A program made the translations under genes and the position numbers. A model generated the notes under the pieces. That model ran no database searches and was not told where the DNA came from. It saw only the letters and a list, made by a program, of their open reading frames with translations. From Halobacillus andaensis (GTDB lineage: Bacteria > Bacillota > Bacilli > Bacillales > Halobacillaceae), in contig NZ_BMEL01000001.1 in NCBI RefSeq assembly GCF_014636475.1, forward strand, positions 992,001-1,056,000: a stretch of 64,000 nucleotides of DNA. The letters are read 5' to 3'. How positions within the stretch are numbered: the stretch's first letter is position 1; every line of letters starts with the position of its first letter. This document shows positions 43,215 through 52,260 of this stretch, piece by piece.

Positions 43215-44246
43215 TTATGAGTACCACGTGTGCCACATATGATCGTTTCTTCCTCTGACAAAGCAATCAATTCGATCAGCTCCCCATGACACAGCACTTG
43301 GTGCGGAACGAACTCCACCCCTTGGGGCTCCAAGGTCTTCCCAATTTCTCCACCTGGTTCCATTCCACCACTTATGCCATAGTTCATTGTTGCTGCCTCG
43401 CACAAAGCAATCCAGTCGGTTTCTAGCCCACGAAGACACAGCCGGGGCATCATCAAACCCACCTCGCGGGGAGCCAAGATCTTCCCAGTTACTCCACCTG
43501 GAACCATCCCACCATTTGTGCCACATTCGATCATTTCTTCCTTTCACGAAACAATCAATGCGGTTTGGCCCCCAGGATACCGCTCCAGGGGCACTTCTTA
43601 CTCCTCCTCGTGGGGAGCCGAGATTTTCCCATTGGCTCCAATTCGCGCCATTCCACCATTTATGCCATAAATTGTTGTCATCACCTTGAACAAAGCAATC
43701 TAAACGATTGGATTGCCAAGAGGCCACGGCTGGCGCTCCTTCAAACCCTGGGGATGGAGAGCCAAGATCTTCCCATTCACTCCAGCGAGAACCATTCCAC
43801 CATTTGTGCCACATTCGATCATTTCTTCCTCTAACAAAACAATCGATTCGGTTCGGTCCCCAAGAAACGGCTCCAGGGGAACTTCTAACTCCCCCTCTCG
43901 GCGCACCAAGATCTTCCCATTCCCTCCATCTCGAACCGTCCCACCACTTGTGCCACATCCGATTATCTCTGCCCCGAACAAAACAATCTAACCGGTTCGA
44001 CTGCCAAGACGCTGCAGCCGGTGCTCCTCGAAAGCCATTTGGCGGTGCGCCAAGATCTTCCCACGGCTTCCAGCTAACACGCCACTGATTATCATTCATC
44101 TCCTGTGGTAGTTGTGTTGGTTGGTAATAAGGCTGGAATTGTGGTGGATAGGGATGAGGATGTCGATAAGGATTGTAATTGAATTGAGGTCCGCTTCTGT
44201 AATAATAGTCATAATGAGGATGCTGTGGATATCCATAATGATTCAT
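43215..44246 (-). CDS. Six-repeat beta-propeller (PLL-like) protein with Tyr/Pro/His-rich head
   Basis: 343 residues. The first ~55 are low complexity (MNHYGYPQHPHYDYYYRSGP...). Six repeats of 48 residues follow, each of the form WEDLG.PxGG...AP..SW..NR.DCFVRG, then a WHKWW..G.W end, as in PLL/DUF346-type lectin propellers. Repeats alternate: 1, 3, 5 carry NRLDCFV and 2, 4, 6 carry GGVRS.P.AVSWG and RIDCFV, so three AB pairs arose by duplication. ATG at 44246 after GGGAGGTG. It probably binds glycan at a spore or cell surface; no signal peptide is seen. Confidence 0.88.
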   Translation of the reverse strand: MNHYGYPQHPHYDYYYRSGPQFNYNPYRHPHPYPPQFQPYYQPTQLPQEMNDNQWRVSWKPWEDLGAPPNGFRGAPAAASWQSNRLDCFVRGRDNRMWHKWWDGSRWREWEDLGAPRGGVRSSPGAVSWGPNRIDCFVRGRNDRMWHKWWNGSRWSEWEDLGSPSPGFEGAPAVASWQSNRLDCFVQGDDNNLWHKWWNGANWSQWENLGSPRGGVRSAPGAVSWGPNRIDCFVKGRNDRMWHKWWDGSRWSNWEDLGSPRGGFDDAPAVSSWARNRLDCFVRGSNNELWHKWWNGTRWRNWEDLGAPRGGVRSAPSAVSWGADRIDCFVRGRNDHMWHTWYS

Positions 44247-44488
44247 GACAGGTGTACACCTCCCTTTAGTTATCGATATCAATTTTATGCGGGCAGCTAG
44301 TAAAACATGTAAAAGATACAAGTTCATTCAATTTACCGGTTACACTTTTTACTATTAAAAACGTAATTCCATCACGCTAAAATTGTTAAAATTACTCTTG
44401 AATGAGCCAAAACTTAACCTTAAACTAATACTTAACCTTTACACGAAACGATTCCAAAACTGCATTTACAGCAGGAAGGAGAATACGT

Positions 44489-44794
44489 ATGAATCACATT
44501 AAATTTTTCATTTACCAATTCATCTTGTTTGTCCCGGCTCTTGTCATTCATGTGTATGCCGATCAATACATTAGCAAACCTCTTACTTATGTTGATGTAG
44601 CAGCTTCGTTAATTACGTTACCTATTTTTATACTGGTTTTAGTAGTATTGAGTAAGATGTATAAGAATTACGATTTAATTCAAAAACGTAATAAGTACTT
44701 GCTGTCAGGTACAGCCTTTATTTTAGCGGGCTTATTTATAGGTCAAATGGAGTATATCTGGTATCAAATAACCGGGGAATTGATATTTTCTTAG
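44489..44794 (+). CDS. Small membrane protein, three predicted helices
   Basis: 101 residues. Helices: FFIYQFILFVPALVIHVYA, AASLITLPIFILVLVVLS and YLLSGTAFILAGLFIGQ. ATG at 44489 after GGAAGGAG. No family recognised. Confidence 0.68.
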   Translation: MNHIKFFIYQFILFVPALVIHVYADQYISKPLTYVDVAASLITLPIFILVLVVLSKMYKNYDLIQKRNKYLLSGTAFILAGLFIGQMEYIWYQITGELIFS

Positions 44795-44853
44795 CTGTCA
44801 CTTCACTCTAATGACACGCAGCCCCATTGGGGAAATTATTATGAAAAACACAT

Positions 44854-44892
44854 AAAAAAATGAACCCATTTAAAGGATGGGTTCATTTTTTC
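44854..44892. terminator. Bidirectional terminator
   Basis: Stem AATGAACCCA/TGGGTTCATT extended by A and T runs, loop of nine bases, between convergent small genes. Confidence 0.88.
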
Positions 44893-44899
44893 ATGCCGC

Positions 44900-45157
44900 T
44901 TATTCTTCAATTGGTTCATCAAACAAGTCTGTATATTTAGCAACATTTTCATGAGTAAATTCAAATCCCATTTTCACTTCACCAAAACCCGGCTGATAAA
45001 AATAGCCTTGAACCTCATAGCTGCTATTGTTTTCTCTAACCTTTGTAAGATGAAAATATGGTCTAAAGTACTGTGCCATTTCTTCTAGTTTTTTGTTCCG
45101 AACTTTAATCCATTGCTTTTTAAGTTCTTCTGTAGGAAAGTCAGTTTCCTTTAACAT
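44900..45157 (-). CDS. Hypothetical protein, 85 aa
   Basis: Soluble, charged protein: KQWIKVRNKKLEEMAQYFRP, then VQGYFYQPGFGEVKMGFEFT. Strong site AGAGGAGTG before the ATG at 45157 and its own terminator. No family recognised. Confidence 0.7.
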   Translation of the reverse strand: MLKETDFPTEELKKQWIKVRNKKLEEMAQYFRPYFHLTKVRENNSSYEVQGYFYQPGFGEVKMGFEFTHENVAKYTDLFDEPIEE

Positions 45158-45321
45158 TTGGTCACTCCTCTACGGAAATCATTTCTATGAATTCTATGAA
45201 ACTGTGTATTAACTTTATGATATATAAGCTCACACTTATTTTCAACTGCTATCCAATAAAAGTTTAATAGATAGCCTTACTACCTTTTTCCTACAAATCA
45301 GAGGAGTTAAACATGAAACTT

Positions 45322-46830
45322 CTATCCATTCCTGGTCGGCTTCCTTTTAAAAGCTTTTACCTCCATATTCGCAGCTTTAAAGAAAGAATAACCCATCAAT
45401 AGAACAACCACGGAAAATGGAAACGCTGCTATAATTAACACATTTTGTAAACCTTCTGTCCCGCCGAAATAAACAATAATAGCAGCCATCGCTGATAAAC
45501 TAAAACCCCAGATAATTTTAACCATTCCTGATGGATTCATTGACCCTGACGTTGACAACATTCCTAAAACAAACGTGGCAGAATCTGCAGAAGTAATGAA
45601 AAATATGGCGATCACAACAATGGTAACGAGTGACATGATGACACCCAGCGGGTATTGTTCAAGCATAGCAAAAGTTGCGGTTTCCATTGGATAATCTGAT
45701 ATTGTGGCTAATCCTTGCTGCTCTAAGTTTAACGCTGAAACGCCGAACACGGCAAAAAAGATAAAGCAAACGAGAGCGGGAACAAACAGGACCCCTATCA
45801 TAAACTCTTTAATCGTTCGCCCCCTTGAGATCCTGGCTATAAAAATACCAACAAACGGTGACCAGGAAATCCACCAGGCCCAGTAAAAGATCGTCCAGCT
45901 GTCAATCCACGTTCGCCCCTCCTCATTTAAAGGAGCGATTCGAAAACTCATATTAAAAAAGTTCGTAATATAACCGCCGAGAGAATCGGTAAACATATTA
46001 AGAATATATAAAGTAGGGCCTACAATTAATAAAACGATCATTAATACAAAGCCAAGCACCATATTAATATTACTCAAATATTTAATTCCACGGCTTACAC
46101 CTGACCAGGCGGAAAAAATAAATAGTCCAGTAGCTACGATAAGGATGATTAATTGAACACCATAATTTGCAGGAGTATTAAAGAGAAAGGCAAGTCCCTC
46201 GTTAATTTGTGCTGTTCCAAAACCAAGAGTGGCTGCTACTCCGACCACTGTGGCAACTACAGCTAAAGTATCGATCATTCGTCCTGCAAATCCATTCATA
46301 CTCTTCTTCCCGAAAATCGGCACAAGTGTAGCACTAATAAGCCCGGCATATCCCTTATGGAATTTAAAATAGGCTAACACGAGGGCAACAAGCGCATATA
46401 CGGCCCAGGCATGAACTCCCCAATGGAAATAAGAAAATTGCAGAGATTCTTTTATCGCCTGATCAGTGCCCAGTTCAGATCTCGGGCTATTAATAAAAGC
46501 ATGAGATATAGGCTCAGCCGTTGTCCAAAAGACAAGCCCCATTCCCATACCTGCACTAAACAGCATGGCAAACCAGGCAGTTAAACTAAACTCAGGTTTT
46601 TCGTTCTCCTTGCCCAGCCTGATATTTTTAAACCGGGAAAAAATTGAGTACACACAAAACACTACCATTACCATGATGATTAATAAGTAATACCACCCAA
46701 ACCGAGTGGAAATAAATGCAGTGGCCTCTGCGGTTGATTCCTTTAAGTTCTCAGGAGCAATAACTCCCCAGAGCACAAATAACCCGCATATCACAAGACC
46801 ATACCAAAAAACGATTGTTACTCTCTTCAT
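45322..46830 (-). CDS. BCCT-family betaine/carnitine/choline transporter (OpuD/BetL-like)
   Basis: A 502-residue sodium- or proton-coupled transporter with 12 helices. Family motifs: GMGLVFWTTAEPISHAFIN, FSYFHWGVHAWAVYALVAL and the signature WTIFYWAWWISWSPFVGIFI with ARISRGRTIKEF. The Trp-rich box for quaternary amines is intact, so glycine betaine or a similar osmolyte is the expected substrate, fitting a salt-tolerant host. ATG at 46830 after AGAGGTGGA. Monocistronic. Confidence 0.94.
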   Translation of the reverse strand: MKRVTIVFWYGLVICGLFVLWGVIAPENLKESTAEATAFISTRFGWYYLLIIMVMVVFCVYSIFSRFKNIRLGKENEKPEFSLTAWFAMLFSAGMGMGLVFWTTAEPISHAFINSPRSELGTDQAIKESLQFSYFHWGVHAWAVYALVALVLAYFKFHKGYAGLISATLVPIFGKKSMNGFAGRMIDTLAVVATVVGVAATLGFGTAQINEGLAFLFNTPANYGVQLIILIVATGLFIFSAWSGVSRGIKYLSNINMVLGFVLMIVLLIVGPTLYILNMFTDSLGGYITNFFNMSFRIAPLNEEGRTWIDSWTIFYWAWWISWSPFVGIFIARISRGRTIKEFMIGVLFVPALVCFIFFAVFGVSALNLEQQGLATISDYPMETATFAMLEQYPLGVIMSLVTIVVIAIFFITSADSATFVLGMLSTSGSMNPSGMVKIIWGFSLSAMAAIIVYFGGTEGLQNVLIIAAFPFSVVVLLMGYSFFKAANMEVKAFKRKPTRNG

Positions 46831-47060
46831 AGGTCCACCTCTTATGTAATAGTTTCTTAGAGAAAAGTAGTTCCTGAATGATGGTTAAAAGCCTAACCTT
46901 AGGGGTTCAGCCTTCAGTTACTCTATATAGAGCAAAATATAGAGCAAATTCAAACAAATTTCTCCAATCTTCCCCATAATTGTATAACACCCCATCATTA
47001 TATCAAAATAATATCCTACGAAGCGTCTGCATGTATTTTCTAGAAAGTTATTAATCTAAT

Positions 47061-47092
47061 AAGAGAGGTTGTTCCTCACAGCCTCTCTTTCC
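47061..47092. terminator. Hairpin between BCCT leader and the 47.1-kb gene
   Basis: Stem AAGAGAGGTTG/CAGCCTCTCTT with one wobble and a 7-base loop. Ends the minus-strand gene that stops at 47123. The remaining BCCT leader (46,831-47,060) is AT-rich, with no gene. Confidence 0.65.
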
Positions 47093-47122
47093 CGTTCCTA
47101 TATTCAGATCTTACCTCGTTCT

Positions 47123-47557
47123 TTATGACTCCTTATCGACCATCACAAGAGAATTCAAATGATCTTTAGGTACTCCCGCTTCAATATAGCTCATTATTAA
47201 TTTCCAGCATTCATTTTCATCTTTTTTAAACGTTTGAAAGAACAAGCTTGCTTTATCCAGCGGCTGCTCATCCATGAGTAACGTAGCAGAAAGTATGACC
47301 ATGACCTCATTGTTTTTCAAAGGAAGAATCCCTATCTCGTTTATGATCCATTCCGCATGGTCTCTTAACTGACTGAAGGCTTGTTCCCATCCTTCTACTG
47401 ATTCCTGATAACCAAAGTCTATGATCTCTGAATGACCATCCGCCTCTCTAGCTTGATACTCATTGGAAATGCATTTTTTTATTTCTTCTATAGAAAAACT
47501 ACGCCAGCTTTTCAGATAATGATTCAAAAAACTGTGAAAGTCTTCGGGTACCATCAT
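47123..47557 (-). CDS. SnoaL/NTF2-like hypothetical protein
   Basis: About 144 residues from ATG at 47557 with GAAGGGAAGAGG upstream. The pattern EDFHSFLNHYLKSWRSFSIE, EIIDFGYQESVEGWEQAFSQ and WKLIMSYIEAGVPKDHL is reminiscent of NTF2-like small proteins. Family assignment is tentative and no function can be given. Confidence 0.6.
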   Translation of the reverse strand: MMVPEDFHSFLNHYLKSWRSFSIEEIKKCISNEYQAREADGHSEIIDFGYQESVEGWEQAFSQLRDHAEWIINEIGILPLKNNEVMVILSATLLMDEQPLDKASLFFQTFKKDENECWKLIMSYIEAGVPKDHLNSLVMVDKES

Positions 47558-47674
47558 CCTCTTCCCTTCTTTTTTAGTATGCTTGTCCAATAGGAATGAT
47601 ACAGGCCTTAAGATCCTAATGTTTCTAATCACTCATATGTATATACAAAATGACCTGCAATCTCAGAATCGTTT

Positions 47675-48139
47675 TTAAGGAACCATCCCTTTCATTCGTA
47701 TCACTTTTCCATCTAGTTCAGACCCAATTTCAACTAACCCGTTTTTCTTATAAAACTTCATCGCCTGTGTGTTAGTGGGAGAGACTCTTAAGTGATAGTG
47801 CCGCAGCCCTTTACGACGAAAAAAATCTTCCGCAAAGGACTGGAGCGATTTCCCTTTTCCGTTCCCTCGCTCCTCAGCTACTAAATAATAGAGATGAACA
47901 TAGCCAATGCGCTCCCCTTTATACTCTCGAATCGATAATTCTACTTGGCCTATCGGTTTACCATTTTCCTCAATCAACACACAACCTTCTGGATATTCTG
48001 CAAGTTTTTCTTCAAGCCACTTGATATACTTTTCTTCATTGAAACGTTGACCCTCACCAAAGCTTAGGTAAAATGAATCTTTTCGAAATTGTATGGCGGT
48101 CTCCAGGTCTTTATTTAATTGAATCGGTTTAAATATCAC
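47675..48139 (-). CDS. GNAT family N-acetyltransferase
   Basis: 154 residues. GKPIGQVELSIREYKGERIG, then LYYLVAEERGNGKGKSLQSF (acetyl-CoA loop ERGNGKGK) and SPTNTQAMKFYKKNGLVEIG. GTG start at 48139 preceded by GAAGTGA. Single gene. Confidence 0.88.
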   Translation of the reverse strand: MIFKPIQLNKDLETAIQFRKDSFYLSFGEGQRFNEEKYIKWLEEKLAEYPEGCVLIEENGKPIGQVELSIREYKGERIGYVHLYYLVAEERGNGKGKSLQSFAEDFFRRKGLRHYHLRVSPTNTQAMKFYKKNGLVEIGSELDGKVIRMKGMVP

Positions 48140-48295
48140 TCACTTCGCTTCCTTTCTGTTAAAACTAATGAGCATCACCTAAACAATGCGTTTCCTAAGC
48201 TAATCTGTGTATAAGCTCCCCCTTCTATTTGAATGCACTTACAATTATTTCAAAAAGAAGCACCTTACACAATCCTATTTCAATGACTCTACAAA

Positions 48296-48326
48296 AAAGA
48301 GCGCCCATTTAATGAGCGCTCTTTAG
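48296..48326 (-). terminator. Hairpin overlapping the end of the SRPBCC gene
   Basis: Stem AAAGAGCGC/GCGCTCTTT, loop of 11 bases; the right arm reaches the stop codon at 48323. On the minus strand it is followed by TTTTGTAG. Confidence 0.75.
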
Positions 48327-48841
48327 ACCTGCTGGATTTCTTTTAGATAAGCATCGAGACACTCCATTTGTGAGGACATGCCTTCAACGACTCCCATGTT
48401 TTTCACAGCTTCTAGATCTTCCACCGTGGCGAATTCACTGCGAATTCTCAGCTTGGCCCTATTATCTTGTTCATAAAAATCCAACGTCACTACGATTTGC
48501 GGCATACTCTCCGAAGGATTCCCTTTTTCATCTGAGAAAACATCAGTATAAACAATCTTTGTCGGGGCTGAGATTTCCTGAAATTTTCCTAACCCCCACG
48601 ATTCTTGCCCATAAAAGTCCCCCTGATTCTTATCCACACAGCGCATGCAATAATGCCATGTACCTCCAGGTTTAAACTCAAATGTCTTGTTTTCAGTTTC
48701 CCACCCTTGCGGACCCCACCACTGTTCTAAATGATGAGACTCTGCAAACATTTGAAACAATAATTCCTTCGGGGCGTTAAAATTTCGCTCAATAACCAAA
48801 TCTCTACCTTCAACCCAAGATTCCACTTTGTTTTCAGACAT
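48323..48841 (-). CDS. SRPBCC (AHSA1-type) domain protein
   Basis: 172 residues. AHSA1-type START-like fold: RDLVIERNFNAPKELLFQMF, LEQWWGPQGWETENKTFEFK, PGGTWHYCMRC and MSSQMECLDAYLKE at the end. Such proteins bind hydrophobic ligands or act as Hsp90-activator-like domains. ATG at 48841 after GAGGAGGGA. Confidence 0.88.
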   Translation of the reverse strand: MSENKVESWVEGRDLVIERNFNAPKELLFQMFAESHHLEQWWGPQGWETENKTFEFKPGGTWHYCMRCVDKNQGDFYGQESWGLGKFQEISAPTKIVYTDVFSDEKGNPSESMPQIVVTLDFYEQDNRAKLRIRSEFATVEDLEAVKNMGVVEGMSSQMECLDAYLKEIQQV

Positions 48842-48879
48842 TTTAGTCCCTCCTCATTAAACTAATCTTCCTCTGGCTT

Positions 48880-50094
48880 TTATATAAGCAAGCATTCGTG
48901 ATCATACATAAACGAATACTGAAGGTCGATGAATAGAAAGTGCTGATCCGTCAGTGGATAGCTGAAGGTTCGGATCATGTGCTTCGTCTCAATATCGGAA
49001 TAAATATCTGAGAGCATGCCCTTGTTAGAGATTTTCATCTGCATCACATTCTCTAAGAAATAAGGTCGAAACGCCCAGTTTGATCCTTTTTTATGGGGTT
49101 CGAGCTCCCAGCTTTCTTTGCGCTTTCTAAAGTTGGAAGAAACCTGCTGGCCATCACTGTTACATACAAACATTCGAAAGCTTTCATTATCAAATTGATC
49201 CGTGACCCAATCGATAAAAGAGTCCACCTTTTTTGGTCCTTCCCATTTCGATAGGATTCCTTTCACCTTGTGTTCCCAAGAAGTGACTAGGGTGAGACGG
49301 TTTTCAATCAGTGATTTCTCTCTTTCGATATAGGCAGCGACTTTAGAAGTTAGGTTTAACGACAAGTCATCTTTAGATAAAAGCTCAAAGCTGGGCTTAG
49401 CTAAGTAAAATCCTTGATAGTAACGACCCCCATGCTTCCAAGCGAAGTGCAGCTGAAAATCTTCCTCAATATTTTCAAAAAGCAAGGCTGCCCCTATTCG
49501 CTGAGCCAACATGGATAGAGAATACATGATATCCTGGAAGCCCTCAGAATTATGGGTGCGAATGGATTTCGTATCGATTTTTAATATATGAGGTTCCAAC
49601 TGGCGGATGCGGTCAATATTAGAACTCTTTGCTCCGACATGATCAATCGCCACTTGAATGCCAAACGTCTTATAGTACAGCAGCAAGTGACTGAGCTCCT
49701 CAAACTCTTCGTCAAAGTCGTGCTCGGTGACTTCAATAACCACTCGATTCATCGCAAATCCTTTTTGCTCAAAAAGAAGTAACGTTTCTAACAAATCTTC
49801 TCCGTTATTGATCATCAGTTGTTTTGCATTTCGATTGATAAACAAATAACCCTTCTTATGATGCGAAAGCATATCAGAGAGCGCTAAATGTAATAAATGT
49901 TGATCCACCTCTACCTTAAATTCTTCTGGTACTTCGGTATCTTGAAAAAATTCTCCAAGGCTTCTCCACTCGTTTTCGTAATAGAAACGCCCCAGCACTT
50001 CATAGCCAGCCACATCGTGTTTAATGGCACTGATAACCGGCTGGTAGACAGGCTTTATCTTATGTAAATGACTAACAATATCTAATGGATCCAT
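48880..50094 (-). CDS. ykuI: EAL-domain protein with PAS-like C-terminus (YkuI-like)
   Basis: 404 residues, the size and layout of B. subtilis YkuI: an EAL domain (residues about 10-235) and a C-terminal PAS-like YkuI_C domain. The EAL motif is GYEVLGR, so the metal-binding Glu is kept; the usual DDFG motif is DHVG (AIDHVGAKSSNIDRI), EVTEHD and LKIDTKSIR supply other site residues, and QGFYLAKP ends the domain. c-di-GMP binding is expected; hydrolysis is uncertain. ATG at 50094 after GGAGGGAG. Confidence 0.9.
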   Translation of the reverse strand: MDPLDIVSHLHKIKPVYQPVISAIKHDVAGYEVLGRFYYENEWRSLGEFFQDTEVPEEFKVEVDQHLLHLALSDMLSHHKKGYLFINRNAKQLMINNGEDLLETLLLFEQKGFAMNRVVIEVTEHDFDEEFEELSHLLLYYKTFGIQVAIDHVGAKSSNIDRIRQLEPHILKIDTKSIRTHNSEGFQDIMYSLSMLAQRIGAALLFENIEEDFQLHFAWKHGGRYYQGFYLAKPSFELLSKDDLSLNLTSKVAAYIEREKSLIENRLTLVTSWEHKVKGILSKWEGPKKVDSFIDWVTDQFDNESFRMFVCNSDGQQVSSNFRKRKESWELEPHKKGSNWAFRPYFLENVMQMKISNKGMLSDIYSDIETKHMIRTFSYPLTDQHFLFIDLQYSFMYDHECLLI

Positions 50095-50117
50095 GAGTCT
50101 CCCTCCTTTTGTCCCTC

Positions 50118-50206
50118 ATGTCATATAGAGATGTCATATAAAATAGTCCGGATGTATTTATTATATATCCGGACTTCCTATGTTGTCATATGATTTTATG
50201 TCATGT
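50118..50206. repeat. Four TGTCATAT-type direct repeats flanking a hairpin
   Basis: ATGTCATAT at 50118 and 50131, TTGTCATAT at 50183, ATGTCATGT at 50198. Between the pairs is a perfect 9-bp inverted repeat AGTCCGGAT/ATCCGGACT (50145-50153 and 50167-50175). It is upstream of both the divergent ykuI-like and the 34-residue genes, where a regulator site would be placed. Confidence 0.5.
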
Positions 50207-50273
50207 GAATCCTTTTGCTGGCACAATCGTATAATAGGTAAGGGGAAAATCTAATAGATATGAGGTGAGTGTT

Positions 50274-50378
50274 ATGTTCTTTCGCATCTTTCACAAAGCC
50301 AACCGCCCCACTAGAATAGCTCTCTTATCTGGATCCATCCTTCTGCTTTTAAGCGGATTAGCGATCTTCTTTCTTTAA
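50274..50378 (+). CDS. Small membrane protein, 34 aa
   Basis: MFFRIFHKANRPTRIALLSG then SILLLLSGLAIFFL: a basic amphipathic start followed by one hydrophobic helix. Good ribosome site TGAGGTGAG eight bases before the ATG, and TATAAT at 50230-50235 in the right place for a -10 box. No family recognised. Confidence 0.6.
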   Translation: MFFRIFHKANRPTRIALLSGSILLLLSGLAIFFL

Positions 50379-50419
50379 CCTTTTTCCAGCATCAAAAAAA
50401 GGGGCTGCTCAGCACCCTT

Positions 50420-51076
50420 TTAATTTACTTCACTCGTACTCGTAATTTCAATGTCCTGTAATGCCTGAGTAGCCAATCGATCTGCTTCTCGATTGGACTT
50501 GCGGGAAACGACTGCATACTCGGTCTGTATCCCCATTTCTTTCATTTTATGTTCAATGCGGTCGGCCCAATTCGATAATTCTTCTTCTAAACATGGCCAC
50601 TCTCCATCCAGCTGATTGATGACCACTTGAGAGTCTCCAATAATTGTGACCGGCAAGTGATGGACTCCTAACAATTCAAGTTCTTTAAGGGCAAAGTGCA
50701 GCGCAGCATATTCAGCTTCATTGTTAGAATCCAGTTGGTCCACTTGGGCGTTTTTTCTAAGACGAAACGATTTACCGCTTTGATCATAATAGATCGCACA
50801 TCCTAAACCAGAACGCTTTGTATCGTGATCAAACCCGCCATCAAAATAAATAATGATGTTATGCGGTTCCGTTTCAATGCCTTTCATATACTGCTTCAAT
50901 TCTTTTATATTCCACGTACGTTCAGTCCGGTCAATAAAAGTGATGGTCTTCGCTCTGCCTGTTTTTTCAAGATCCTCTGCAATGAGAAGCGCTTGTCCTG
51001 CCGGCATCTCGTCAGAAATAAATTGAGTCTCCGTTCGCTTCGGTGTCTTATACGTCAATTCTATCCGAACATTCAT
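50420..51076 (-). CDS. RNase H-like protein (reverse transcriptase-like, YpeP type)
   Basis: About 218 residues with a short N-terminal domain and a C-terminal RNase H fold. The four acidic catalytic residues appear in order: IIIYFDGGF (Asp), LDSNNEAEYAALHFAL (Glu), VTIIGDSQVVINQL (Asp) and READRLATQAL (Asp). Expected to cut RNA in RNA-DNA hybrids. ATG at 51076 after AGGAGC; the frame is open to 51121. Confidence 0.87.
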   Translation of the reverse strand: MNVRIELTYKTPKRTETQFISDEMPAGQALLIAEDLEKTGRAKTITFIDRTERTWNIKELKQYMKGIETEPHNIIIYFDGGFDHDTKRSGLGCAIYYDQSGKSFRLRKNAQVDQLDSNNEAEYAALHFALKELELLGVHHLPVTIIGDSQVVINQLDGEWPCLEEELSNWADRIEHKMKEMGIQTEYAVVSRKSNREADRLATQALQDIEITSTSEVN

Positions 51077-51154
51077 TTTGGGATCGCTCCTTCCTCTCGA
51101 TCTATGAGAAGCTACATACATTGTTCCCTTTGACTAGGAAAAATATGTCTGCTT

Positions 51155-51610
51155 TTATTGCTGCCTCAGCGCTTCTTGTTCTACGCGATCCATAAATTCT
51201 GCTACAACATCATGGTTGCCCTTTTTATTGGCAAGCTTCAGCATCGCTCTGCCTACAAAATTCACTCCCTGGTTTTGCCCTTCATAAATAAGCTTCGTCC
51301 GATTGTCATCCAGCTTTATGAGATGATACGATACCGTAATCTCAAAGGCTTTTCCTATAATAAAGCTCACTTTTTTATACTTTTCACCTTCTTTATTTTC
51401 ATAAGCCAGAGTATCGACGATGTACGTTTCCAAACGTTTCCCTTCTCGGTACGTTTGCCTGTGCTTGGCTCCCGGTTCATCCTCACTTTTTTCGATTAAC
51501 GCGTGTTCTTCTACTTTAGGCATAATACGTTTAATATTTTCATCTAAAAACAATTCCCATACATTCTCTATGTTGGTTTCAATCACCTTTTCCTCTTTCC
51601 ACTCGATCAT
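51155..51610 (-). CDS. SRPBCC family protein
   Basis: 151 residues. START-like ligand-binding fold: KVIETNIENVWELFLDENI, RLETYIVDTLAYENKEG and AMLKLANKKGNHDVVAEFMD. The ATG overlaps the stop of the MerR gene upstream (ATGA), so the two form a translationally coupled pair. Confidence 0.8.
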   Translation of the reverse strand: MIEWKEEKVIETNIENVWELFLDENIKRIMPKVEEHALIEKSEDEPGAKHRQTYREGKRLETYIVDTLAYENKEGEKYKKVSFIIGKAFEITVSYHLIKLDDNRTKLIYEGQNQGVNFVGRAMLKLANKKGNHDVVAEFMDRVEQEALRQQ

Positions 51611-51951
51611 TCCTCTATCTCCCTTCCTGTTGCAAGAAAAACGTCAATTTCATTTATTTTTAATTGAAGGTGATGGATTTGCAGTTGAATGTTATCCCGC
51701 TTTTCTTGCAGTAATGTTTCAAGGTTTGCGAATGATTCATCTTCCATTACTGAAATCATTTCTTGAATCGTAAACTCAAACTGCCTCAATTTTACTAACA
51801 ACACCGCTAGAAAATAGCTTCCATCATCATAATAGCGATAGTGATTTTTAGGATGAACATACGCCGGTTCCAGCAGTTTAACCTCGGCATAATAACGAAG
51901 CGTTTCTTTCGTCAGCCCCGTCATCTCTGAAAACTCACTAATCTTATACAT
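51607..51951 (-). CDS. MerR family regulator
   Basis: About 114 residues from ATG at 51951, after GGGGGGAGGAAG. MerR helix-turn-helix YKISEFSEMTGLTKETLRYY with wing YVHPKNHYRYYDDGSYFLAV, then a dimerisation coiled coil with no C-terminal metal-binding Cys cluster, so a small organic ligand is more likely than a metal. Probably controls the coupled SRPBCC gene. Confidence 0.87.
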   Translation of the reverse strand: MYKISEFSEMTGLTKETLRYYAEVKLLEPAYVHPKNHYRYYDDGSYFLAVLLVKLRQFEFTIQEMISVMEDESFANLETLLQEKRDNIQLQIHHLQLKINEIDVFLATGREIEE

Positions 51952-52028
51952 TTTCTTCCTCCCCCCTCTTATTGTAAACCTTTGTGTGCACCACAGAGTC
52001 AATCAGGTGTGTATAAAAGATCCTTTCT

Positions 52029-52194
52029 TTATCTAGAGAATGTCAGCTTCGTTACCACTCCAAATCCGTTTATTTGATAGCGGTAGCCAAATCCTGATTT
52101 TCCACTTCCATCCCCTTGATTGCTGTTCTTCTTATGTAATGAATAATAGTTGAGGCCACTGCTTACTGTAAGGTATTACTTCTACTCTTCTCAC
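52029..52194 (-). pseudogene. GrpB-family N-terminal remnant joined to an unrelated coding tail
   Basis: A GTG at 52194 with AAGGAGGG eight bases upstream starts VRRVEVIPYSKQWPQL, the opening of GrpB/UPF0157 proteins, but a stop follows after 20 codons (52132-52134). In another frame, a coding-like tail (NYYSLHKKNSNQGDGSGKSG, then INGFGVVTKLTFSR) runs to a TAA at 52029. GrpB proteins are normally about 170 residues, so most of the gene is missing. Confidence 0.5.
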
Positions 52195-52260
52195 TTGTAT
52201 CCCTCCTTACGATATAATTTCTTTCATCTAGTTTGCAACGAACCATACGTTTCCTATTTA

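Noticed and set aside
43387-44088. Several long plus-strand frames opposite the propeller gene
   Set aside because: They are antisense shadows of the repeated propeller coding sequence; Pro/Ser/His-rich translations reflect the blades' complement.
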